A stretch of DNA of 38,601 nucleotides, from contig CAMRTM010000009.1 in the NCBI GenBank assembly GCA_947053645.1, forward strand, positions 1-38,601. The letters run 5' to 3'. The stretch comes from an uncultured Bacillota bacterium (GTDB lineage: Bacteria; Bacillota; Clostridia; Christensenellales; UBA1242). Below are positions 32,498 through 38,601 of the stretch, one piece after another. Below the pieces are notes generated by a model that was not told where the DNA came from, did not search any database, and worked only from the letters and a program-made list of their open reading frames with translations. The translations under genes and the position numbers were made by a program. Positions within the stretch are counted from its first letter, which is position 1. The number at the start of each line of letters is the position of its first letter.

Positions 32498-32725
32498 ATG
32501 ACTAAACCTATAAACAAAAGCGAAATGACAGGGGTGATTAAACTTGATTTGATTTATGACTACATTTATAAAAATCAAATTACCTTTCGTGAGTTTGCCA
32601 AAAAATGCAAAATCAGCATGAAAGCACTTGCTGATATACTTGACGATTACTCTGATTGCGACATTGGAGATATTATCAAAGTAGCACATGCGATTGGTAT
32701 TCATCCTGCTGACATTTTTGAATAA
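32498..32725 (+). CDS. Small XRE/Cro-type HTH protein
   Basis: 75 residues, predicted HTH in ITFREFAKKCKISMKALADILDD. RBS AAAGGAGGTG is near-perfect. It is divergent from the two XRE paralogues and shares their operator region, a CI/Cro-like arrangement. No phage genes are nearby. Confidence 0.8.
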   Translation: MTKPINKSEMTGVIKLDLIYDYIYKNQITFREFAKKCKISMKALADILDDYSDCDIGDIIKVAHAIGIHPADIFE

Positions 32726-32753
32726 TAAAAGTGACTATGCCACTTTTATTATT
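32721..32753. terminator. Bidirectional terminator HTH / tyrS
   Basis: Perfect 13-bp stem AATAATAAAAGTG / CACTTTTATTATT around a 7-base loop; it contains the stop codons of both convergent genes. Confidence 0.88.
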
Positions 32754-33993
32754 TTATTACAACCTTAACAAAGTTCTTTTTGCCTTTTTTAAGAAGGAGT
32801 GAATTATCTTTGAAATCAGCGGTGGTTACCTTTGTATTAAAGTCTGTGACCTTTTCGCCGTTCATGGAGATTGCACCGCCTTGTATCATACGGCGTGCGT
32901 CACTTGTAGAGGAACAAAGTTTAACCTCAGCAAGCAGATTGGTAAGATTTTTTGGCTCTGCAAAATCAGTGGTGTTCATTTCTACAACTGGTGCATCATC
33001 GCCGCCCTCTGTGAAAAGATTTTCGCTCATTTTTTGTGCCTCGATTGCATCAGCCTCGCCACGAACAAACTTTGTGATTTCATAACTCATCTTCTTCTTT
33101 GCCTTGACGATATCTTCTTGGATTAAGGCTTTTACCTCTGGCATTGGAATATCAGTGAAAAGTGCAAACATCATCTCCACGCAGGCATCTGGAGTTTGAT
33201 AGATGCCTTGATAAAAATCATAGGCGGAAATTTTATCTTTATCAAGCCAAATTGCACCCTTTTCAGTTTTTCCCATTTTTTTGCCTTCTGGTGTGAGAAG
33301 AAGTGGGTTTGTTGCTCCGATAAGTTCGACATTTGTATTATTGGCATAATTAAGTTTACGCTGAAGTTCAACGCCGGCAACAATATTCCCCCATTGGTCT
33401 GCACCGCCGTATTGGAGAGTGCAACCGTACTCTTTATTAAGATGAACAAAGTCATAAGCCTGCATTGGCATATAGCCCATTTCAAAGAAGGTAAGTCCAC
33501 CCTCTTTTATACGATTGGCATAGATTTCATTGGACATCATTCTATTAACATTAAAGTGTACGCCAATCTCACGCATAAAGTCTATATAACTTAAGTTCTT
33601 AAACCAGTCAGCGTTATTCACAATTTCTGCTGGATTTTCGCCGTCAAAATCAAGGAAGATTGACAGGCTTTTCTTGATTTTTTCTATATTCTTATTAAGT
33701 TCGTCATAAGACAGCATTTTGCGAAGCTCGCTTTTTCCGCTTGGGTCACCGATAGATGCGGTTGCCCCGCCCATGAGAAGAAGTACCTTATGCCCCGCCT
33801 TTTGAAAGCGTCTTAAAATGCAGTAAGGCACGCAATGTCCAATATGAAGGCTATCCATGGTTGGGTCGGTGCCTTCATAGAGTGTGATAGGCTGACCGCT
33901 TGCAAGAAGGTCGCGCAATCTTTCTTCATTGGTGCATTGATAGAGCAAGCCTCGCTCTTTTAATACATTATATAATTGTGTATCAATTTTCAT
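32749..33993 (-). CDS. tyrS: Tyrosyl-tRNA synthetase
   Basis: 414 residues from ATG 33993, supported by RBS TGGAG; a longer in-frame reading to 34047 lacks homology. Class I motifs: HIGH as LHIGHC, tyrosine-binding FEMGYMPMQAYD and YGGADQWGNI, and the KMSKS loop as KKMGKTEKG. A C-terminal S4 RNA-binding domain ends the protein. No T-box leader was recognised upstream. Confidence 0.96.
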   Translation of the reverse strand: MKIDTQLYNVLKERGLLYQCTNEERLRDLLASGQPITLYEGTDPTMDSLHIGHCVPYCILRRFQKAGHKVLLLMGGATASIGDPSGKSELRKMLSYDELNKNIEKIKKSLSIFLDFDGENPAEIVNNADWFKNLSYIDFMREIGVHFNVNRMMSNEIYANRIKEGGLTFFEMGYMPMQAYDFVHLNKEYGCTLQYGGADQWGNIVAGVELQRKLNYANNTNVELIGATNPLLLTPEGKKMGKTEKGAIWLDKDKISAYDFYQGIYQTPDACVEMMFALFTDIPMPEVKALIQEDIVKAKKKMSYEITKFVRGEADAIEAQKMSENLFTEGGDDAPVVEMNTTDFAEPKNLTNLLAEVKLCSSTSDARRMIQGGAISMNGEKVTDFNTKVTTADFKDNSLLLKKGKKNFVKVVIK

Positions 33994-34052
33994 ATTTTTC
34001 TCCATTATGGATTTAGAATACATTCTTCCACCTTTTTTGTCAAGCAATCGCT

Positions 34053-34080
34053 TTGTATTGCAAAATTTTTAAGGTATACT
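34053..34080 (+). promoter_or_regulatory. Promoter of the NifU-like/GGGtGRT operon
   Basis: TTGTAT (34053-34058), 16-base spacer, TATACT (34075-34080); it predicts a leader of about 120 bases. Confidence 0.65.
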
Positions 34081-34093
34081 TGGAGTAGGTAAG

Positions 34094-34170
34094 CGAAAAG
34101 CAAATATTATTTTCACAAGTCCTCGGGCTTTCAGCCCTGTGGAAGTCGTTCAAAGCACATTTGCTTTTCG
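34094..34170 (+). promoter_or_regulatory. Structured 5' leader of the NifU-like/GGGtGRT operon
   Basis: Perfect 12-bp stem CGAAAAGCAAAT (34094-34105) / ATTTGCTTTTCG (34159-34170). It encloses CACA...TGTG and a GGGCT-TTC-AGCCC hairpin (34125-34137). It lies wholly inside the predicted untranslated leader and ends 23 bases before the GAGGAGG ribosome binding site. It may be a metal- or metabolite-responsive leader or a mobile palindrome; no known riboswitch was recognised. Confidence 0.5.
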
Positions 34171-34206
34171 TATGTGATTAAGAAATGAATATGAGGAGGT
34201 AAAATT

Positions 34207-34884
34207 ATGTCTTGTCCGATTTATCCAAAAAATATGGAAGGTTACGGCCCATCGCCTATTCCAGAAGAAGGCGGTTGGGTGCAATCTAAAGAAATCAAAG
34301 ATGTATCAGGATTTTCACATGGCTGTGGAAAATGTGCACCTCAGCAGGGCGCATGCAAACTTACAATCAATGTGAAAAACGGAATTATCAAAGAGGCACT
34401 TGTGGAAACCATTGGTTGCAGTGGTATGACACACTCGGCAGCAATGGCAGCAGAAATTCTGCCCGGGAAAACACTTTTAGAAGCACTGAATACCGACCTT
34501 GTTTGCGACGCAATCAATGACGCAATGAAGCAAGTGTTTTTACAACTTGTATACGGGCGAAGTCAATCGGCATTCTCAGAAGGCGGGCTTGCTGTTGGCT
34601 CGGCACTTGAAGATCTTGGAAAAACTCTCTCATCTAATGTTGGCACTGTATACTCTAACAACGAGTTTGGTACAAAGTATCTTACCCTTGCGGAAGGCTA
34701 CATCACCCGTCAGGCACTTGATGAGAACGGCGAGATTATCGGCTATGAATATGTGAACATGGGTACACTTATGAATTACCTAAAAGACGAGCAAATTTCC
34801 CCACAAGAGGCTATCAAGAAAGCGACCAAGACTTATGGAAGATTTGATGAAGGGGTCAAGATTGTAGACCCAAGGAGGGTTTAA
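34207..34884 (+). CDS. NifU-like iron-sulfur scaffold family protein
   Basis: 225 residues. Cysteine motifs HGCGKCAPQQGAC (near 38-50) and ETIGCSGMTHS resemble the NifU/IscU scaffold N-domain, in the variant that is always encoded next to a GGGtGRT protein. RBS GAGGAGG. The next gene starts two bases after the stop. A role in Fe-S or selenium/sulfur metabolism is suggested by family only. Confidence 0.85.
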   Translation: MSCPIYPKNMEGYGPSPIPEEGGWVQSKEIKDVSGFSHGCGKCAPQQGACKLTINVKNGIIKEALVETIGCSGMTHSAAMAAEILPGKTLLEALNTDLVCDAINDAMKQVFLQLVYGRSQSAFSEGGLAVGSALEDLGKTLSSNVGTVYSNNEFGTKYLTLAEGYITRQALDENGEIIGYEYVNMGTLMNYLKDEQISPQEAIKKATKTYGRFDEGVKIVDPRRV

Positions 34885-34886
34885 AT

Positions 34887-35870
34887 ATGAACGAACTTAC
34901 CAAATATGCGGAGATAAAAAGCGTCCTTAAAAAATACAAAATCAAAAGTCTTGAAGAGGCAAGAGAAATTTGTTTGAAAAATAATATAAATGTTTACGAC
35001 ATTGTTAAAGGAATACAGCCTATCTGTTTTGACAACGCTGTGAAAGCATATGAACTTGGTGTGGCTATCGCAATCAATTCAAAGGCAAAAACGGCACAGG
35101 AAGTTGCAGTTAAAATTGGCGAAGGCTTGCAAGCATTCTGCGTGAAAGGGTCTGTTGCTGACGAGCGTCAAATTGGACTTGGACATGGCAGGCTTGCGGC
35201 AATGCTTCTTGACGAGGGCACCAAGAGTTTTGCATTCCTTGCCGGACATGAAAGTTTTGCAGCTGCGGAAGGCGCCATTGGTATTGCTGTCACTGCAAAC
35301 AAGGTACGACGCACCCCACTAAATGTTGTGCTGATTGGACTTGGCAAAGATGCGGCATACATCATTGCAAGAGTAAATGGTTTTACCTATGTGAATACTA
35401 AGTATGACCACTCCACTGGCAAACTTAAGATACTTGATAAAAAGAAGTTTTCTAAAGGCGAGAGAGGCAATATTAAAATCTATGGCTCTTATGATGTACC
35501 AGAAGGTGTGGCAATTATGCAACATGAAAAAGTGGATGTCTCTATTACTGGCAATTCAACTAATCCTGTAAGATTCCAACATCCAGTGGCTGGCATATAC
35601 AAAAAATGGTGCAATGAGAATGGGCGAAAATATTTCTCCGTGGCATCTGGTGGCGGTACTGGGCGTACCCTACACCCTGATAATGTGGCGGCTGGGCCTG
35701 CTAGTTATGGACTTACTGACACTATGGGAAGAATGCACTGCGATGCACAATTTGCTGGTTCTTCCTCAGTGCCTGCACATGTGGAAATGATGGGCTTTAT
35801 TGGAATGGGCAACAACCCTATCGTTGGAGCGACGGTGGCAACAACCGTAGCAGTATGTACAAGAAAATAA
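34887..35870 (+). CDS. GGGtGRT protein
   Basis: 327 residues. The family-naming motif SGGGTGRTLHPDN is visible near residue 255, with the ADERQIGLGHGRLAAMLL and FLAGHESFAAAEGAIG segments. Function is not established; the family is common in anaerobes beside a NifU-like protein, as here. RBS AAGGAGG lies in the end of the preceding gene, so translation is coupled. Confidence 0.9.
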   Translation: MNELTKYAEIKSVLKKYKIKSLEEAREICLKNNINVYDIVKGIQPICFDNAVKAYELGVAIAINSKAKTAQEVAVKIGEGLQAFCVKGSVADERQIGLGHGRLAAMLLDEGTKSFAFLAGHESFAAAEGAIGIAVTANKVRRTPLNVVLIGLGKDAAYIIARVNGFTYVNTKYDHSTGKLKILDKKKFSKGERGNIKIYGSYDVPEGVAIMQHEKVDVSITGNSTNPVRFQHPVAGIYKKWCNENGRKYFSVASGGGTGRTLHPDNVAAGPASYGLTDTMGRMHCDAQFAGSSSVPAHVEMMGFIGMGNNPIVGATVATTVAVCTRK

Positions 35871-35899
35871 AAAATTGCTACTTATCGTAGCAATTTTTT
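35868..35899. terminator. Bidirectional terminator GGGtGRT / MazF-fusion
   Basis: AAAATTGCTAC, TTATC loop, GTAGCAATTTT with a flanking A-run and T-run, between convergent genes. Confidence 0.85.
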
Positions 35900-37331
35900 A
35901 TACACTTTCTGTGATATCGGCAAGGTCATAATAGTTTAATGCTTTTGACCCCTCTCGCATAATGTCATCACAGTTGTTCAAATATTTACCTATAAAACTT
36001 AAAGACTTCTGGAACCCTTTTTCTGCACCATCTTTACCACTTGTACTTCTTGCATTGTTATACTTTTTGCTGTAAGCATCCGCGATTGCTTTTGCATACT
36101 TTTTTGGATAAGTAGCAAATTTCTTTGCTAGAATTTTAACAAGTTCCTCTTGCAGTATAAAATCATTGAGGGTTTTCTTGTCTCCGCAGAAATAATGAGC
36201 ATAGAATGGATAAATAATTATATCAGTGTAAAATACATTGTTATAAGAATCTTTTGCGTTTAGTTTAATAGTGATTCCCTTTGAAAAATCCTCACCTTCA
36301 ATAGTATAATCTTTATCAAATTGCAAGGAAGAGCCGTGCTCTTGCATATTTTTAATCTTTGCCATTACTATCTGCCCAATTTCCGCTTTTGTCAGCGAAT
36401 ATATTTCATTTTGCTCGCTATATTGCTGAGTTATTATCTTTTGTTTTTCCGTTTCATTTGATAAAAAATCGTTTTCAGAAATTTCTGCCCCCACTTTTGC
36501 GTCTAAGACTTCTTGTATGAGCGTTTTTTCAATTCCCATATGTTCTATAAGATATTTCTTAACAATATGCAAATCTTCCTTTTTTAGTTCTCCAAGTTTT
36601 TCAAATAATCTTGATGAAGATAGCGTTTTAATCTGTCCCAAGCATATTTGGCTATCATAAATTAGATTATACTCCTCTTTCTTTAACACCGGCAAACCGT
36701 TCTTGGAAAGTTTACTTGAACAAGGTACGCATATCACTGTTTTGTCGGCTTTATTCTGCATCAAAATTATTACAGGTCGCTCACCTCCAAGTTCATCTGA
36801 AAGAACAGGATTTAGGTCGGCATAATATATCTCGCCTGCTTTAAATGTACGGACTGTCTTATCGGCACTATTTTGAATTGGCATTAAAAAGTTTCCATGT
36901 CTACTTTCTCTTAACGCTGCTTTAAAGTCTGGTGCACCTAAAGCGTCCTCCACCTTAACAAAACCATTCAATAATACACTTTCTTTAAGTTTCTCTCTAA
37001 TGCGTTCAACCTCTGCATCTACTTCCTCTAGTGCCTTTTCATATGTCTGTTTAAACTCTAAATCATTCTCACAAAGCACAGCGATGTATTCTCTTTGCAT
37101 ATCTTTAGCAAAAGGTAGAAGTTCGCCTTGCACTTCCAGTTTAGATTTATAAAAAGTTATAATTGAAAAACTGTTTCTATCTCCATTTGACACCTTAACT
37201 TTTGTACCGTCAAGACTGGCAGCCCTTGCAAAATCTATGGATTTAATCCAAAAACTCCCCCCCCCACGATTTGCAGAAGTGAGAATAATTCTCTCTAAAA
37301 GTTCCCCTCTAATTTTTGAAATATCCATCAT
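35898..37331 (-). CDS. Large protein with a central MazF/PemK RNase domain; G9 tract near its start
   Basis: 477 residues (475 if the second ATG, better spaced from AAGGAG, is used). Residues about 163-266 form a MazF/PemK-like domain: [32 protein letters not shown] with the conserved Arg185, VICVPCSSKL at the site of the second catalytic Ser/Thr, and CLGQIKTLSSSRLFEKLG. The N-terminal 160 residues and C-terminal 210 residues match no family I know; the former includes a charged coiled-coil (about 95-118). Codons 23-25 are GGG GGG GGG, a nine-G run (complement of 37257-37265); a one-base slip would frameshift the protein. No adjacent antitoxin is apparent. Confidence 0.8.
   Translation of the reverse strand: MMDISKIRGELLERIILTSANRGGGSFWIKSIDFARAASLDGTKVKVSNGDRNSFSIITFYKSKLEVQGELLPFAKDMQREYIAVLCENDLEFKQTYEKALEEVDAEVERIREKLKESVLLNGFVKVEDALGAPDFKAALRESRHGNFLMPIQNSADKTVRTFKAGEIYYADLNPVLSDELGGERPVIILMQNKADKTVICVPCSSKLSKNGLPVLKKEEYNLIYDSQICLGQIKTLSSSRLFEKLGELKKEDLHIVKKYLIEHMGIEKTLIQEVLDAKVGAEISENDFLSNETEKQKIITQQYSEQNEIYSLTKAEIGQIVMAKIKNMQEHGSSLQFDKDYTIEGEDFSKGITIKLNAKDSYNNVFYTDIIIYPFYAHYFCGDKKTLNDFILQEELVKILAKKFATYPKKYAKAIADAYSKKYNNARSTSGKDGAEKGFQKSLSFIGKYLNNCDDIMREGSKALNYYDLADITESV
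37257..37265 (-). repeat. Coding G9 homopolymer (candidate phase-variation tract)
   Basis: Nine consecutive G on the minus strand encoding Gly23-Gly25 of the MazF-domain protein. The only other G/C run of this length seen is at 20504-20512, in a promoter. Confidence 0.85.
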
Positions 37332-37346
37332 TTTCTCCTTGAATAT

Positions 37347-37375
37347 ATCTTAACACATTTCCTATTGAAATACAA
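37347..37375 (-). promoter_or_regulatory. Promoter of the MazF-domain gene
   Basis: Minus-strand TTGTAT (37370-37375), 17-base spacer, TAAGAT (37347-37352), then RBS AAGGAG before the ATG. It gives a very short leader. Confidence 0.55.
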
Positions 37376-37394
37376 TAGTCAAATGTAAATTTGT

Positions 37395-37423
37395 TTGACA
37401 TTTTCCATTGATTTTAGTAACAT
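37395..37423 (+). promoter_or_regulatory. ung promoter placing the start at the ATG
   Basis: TTGACA (37395-37400), 17-base spacer, TAACAT (37418-37423). The six bases CTTTCT separate it from ATG 37430; no Shine-Dalgarno is possible. Confidence 0.75.
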
Positions 37424-37429
37424 CTTTCT

Positions 37430-38089
37430 ATGATAAAGATAAGAAGAAGTTGGTACGACCTACTTAAAGAAGAATTTGAAAAGCCATATTTCAAAACTTT
37501 ACAAGATTTTTTGGCGGAGGAGTATTCCTCTCGCACAATTTACCCTAGCGAAGATAACATTTTTAATGCTCTCAATCATGTACCCTTTGAAAATGTCAAG
37601 GTTGTGATAATCGGTCAAGACCCCTATCATGAGCCTAATCAGGCAATGGGCATCTCCTTCTCTGTGCCAGAGGGCGTGGAAATTCCGCCTTCACTAGTAA
37701 ACATTATGAAAGAAATTCATGATGACCTTGGCATTACTTGCCAAAAAAGTGGCGACCTTACCCGATGGGCAAATCAAGGGGTGCTACTTTTAAACACCGT
37801 ACTCACGGTAAGACGCGGGCAAGCAAACTCACACAAAGACAAAGGCTGGGAAAAACTGACTAGTGAAATAATAAAAAAATTAGGAACAAGAAAAGAGCCT
37901 ATTGTATTTCTACTTTGGGGCTCATATGCTCAAAGTTTTGCACCCTACATAGAAAGTCAGCATTTGATTTTGAAAGCACCTCACCCAAGCCCCCTATCGG
38001 CATATCGTGGTTTCTTCGGGTGTAAGCATTTTTCAAAATGTAATGAATTTTTGAAAAGTCATGGAATGGAACCTATAAATTGGGAATAA
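37430..38089 (+). CDS. ung: Uracil-DNA glycosylase (family 1)
   Basis: 219 residues, full length. Removes uracil from DNA. The catalytic motif GQDPYHEPNQAMG has Asp and His in place. The second motif HPSPLSAYRGFFGCKHFSKCN carries the minor-groove Leu loop. The N-terminal WYDLLKEEFEKPYF is the normal start of the family, confirming ATG 37430 although it lacks a ribosome binding site. Confidence 0.97.
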   Translation: MIKIRRSWYDLLKEEFEKPYFKTLQDFLAEEYSSRTIYPSEDNIFNALNHVPFENVKVVIIGQDPYHEPNQAMGISFSVPEGVEIPPSLVNIMKEIHDDLGITCQKSGDLTRWANQGVLLLNTVLTVRRGQANSHKDKGWEKLTSEIIKKLGTRKEPIVFLLWGSYAQSFAPYIESQHLILKAPHPSPLSAYRGFFGCKHFSKCNEFLKSHGMEPINWE

Positions 38090-38392
38090 TGTCACTTTCA
38101 TATGCTGAAAGTAACCAAAAGGCACTGGGGACCTAAGCCTGCGCAAAGTCCCCGTCACCTATTGTTTGCTGAGGAAGTCCGCCTGTAGGCGGATTATTGT
38201 AGCAAAATGTATAATTTTTCATTGCCTTCTTCGCCAATTGTTAAAAAATACACCATAAGCATTTTCGCAGTCTTGCGTAAGCTCCAACAAGGAAATGTTT
38301 ATGGTGTGTTTTTCTCTATAGGCATGAAAAATATATATATGCCACTTTTTATCAACGAAAAAAGAGGTGGCTTAGCCACTTTTTAGGACAAT
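38090..38392. other. Gene-free spacer between ung and 16S rRNA, rich in hairpins
   Basis: No coding region seen. Hairpins in order: CTTTCA/TGAAAG; GGGGAC/GTCCCC; TCCGCC/GGCGGA; a 15-bp stem with one mismatch (38250-38264 with 38293-38307) followed by TTTTT, a plausible ung terminator; GGCAT/ATGCC; and GTGGC-TTA-GCCAC (38367-38379) flanked by A- and T-runs. Confidence 0.6.
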
Positions 38393-38426
38393 AAAAAAGA
38401 AGGCTCGGTTAAGAGTCTTCTTTTTT
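38393..38426. terminator. Terminator downstream of 16S rRNA
   Basis: 14-bp stem with one G-U pair: AAAAAAGAAGGCTC (38393-38406) and GAGTCTTCTTTTTT (38413-38426). On the minus strand it ends with a T-run about 130 bases after the 16S 3' end. Confidence 0.85.
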
Positions 38427-38553
38427 AAATTGTTTAAAACAAATACCTAGTTATTGGCATATGGTCTTGTTTTGACTTAATGTCTTAAGCACTTCTTTAA
38501 TAGGTGCCTAAGGCACTTCGACTGTCTGGATGCTTTCGCATCTTTTCTCTTTA

Positions 38554-38601
38554 AAAGGAGGTGATCCAGCGGCACCTTCCGATACCGCTACCTTGTTATG
38601 A
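38554..38601 (-). rRNA. rrs: 16S rRNA, 3' end (partial)
   Basis: The minus strand carries the conserved 16S 3' terminus: AACAAGGTAGC, helix 45 with its GGAA tetraloop, GGATCACCTCCTTT with the anti-Shine-Dalgarno. The rest of the gene lies beyond the window. No tRNA or 23S gene follows downstream; a terminator and the convergent ung gene do. Helix 45 has a swapped base pair (GCGG/CCGC rather than the usual GCCG/CGGC). Confidence 0.95.

Noticed and set aside
33994-34047. N-terminal extension of TyrS
   Set aside because: The extension lacks homology, and ATG 33993 has its own RBS and the family's normal start.
1-38601. CRISPR array, insertion sequence or prophage
   Set aside because: No regularly spaced repeats, transposase, integrase or phage structural gene was seen. 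The HTH trio at 31963-32725 lacks any phage context.

Overview
The window is AT-rich chromosomal DNA from a low-GC Gram-positive bacterium, most likely an uncultured clostridial (Bacillota) lineage. The evidence is gene content and order: ylxM-ffh-rpsP-khpA-rimM-trmD-rbgA, a dnaB/dnaD-dnaI helicase-loader pair, an EndoA-type mazF, a NifU-like protein plus GGGtGRT protein pair, and ParE/ParC. Most genes are dense housekeeping genes. No prophage, insertion sequence or CRISPR array was seen.

Layout, left to right. 1-4613: parE and parC (minus, parC cut by the window edge). 4714-9112: murG, an intracellular subtilase with a small partner gene, a degenerate ABC ATPase and lipoprotein and small unknown genes. 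9159-15282: the SRP/ribosome-assembly operon (ylxM to yraN, minus), with hemW and an ASCH-domain gene upstream of it. 15292-17097: lepA. 17163-20518: a two-gene cassette (minus) encoding a membrane-anchored, GT80 sialyltransferase-like protein with C-terminal InlB-type repeats and a multi-pass membrane protein. Its promoter has a run of nine G between -35 and -10. 20627-21428: tRNA-Lys with a long structured leader behind a consensus promoter, and two tandem elements carrying copies of the tRNA-Lys 3' end. 21464-25943: a 59-residue Arc-type regulator, rsmD, GDPD, a GT4 glycosyltransferase and an M1 peptidase lipoprotein. 26031-29600: helicase loaders, an MBL hydrolase and an unknown protein. 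29830-33993: tRNA-Trp, mazF with an atypical upstream partner, acpS-recX-yigZ, a three-HTH switch with three matching operators, and tyrS. 34053-35870: the NifU-like/GGGtGRT pair behind a structured leader. 35898-38089: a large MazF-domain fusion with an in-frame G9 tract, and ung. 38554-38601: the 3' end of a 16S rRNA gene that is followed by a terminator and not by 23S.

The most interesting signals are two G9 homopolymers in an AT-rich genome, both placed where slippage would switch expression. One is in the promoter spacer of the surface GT80-like cassette; the other is at codons 23-25 of the MazF-domain fusion. They look like contingency loci controlling a surface-modification system and a toxin-like RNase. 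Other notable features are at least four genes (lepA, rsmD, MBL, ung) whose promoter -10 lies 6-7 nt from the ATG, implying leaderless mRNAs; the tRNA-Lys leader and tRNA-derived units; and an apparently unlinked 16S gene. All family calls rest on motifs read by eye, and no database search was possible.
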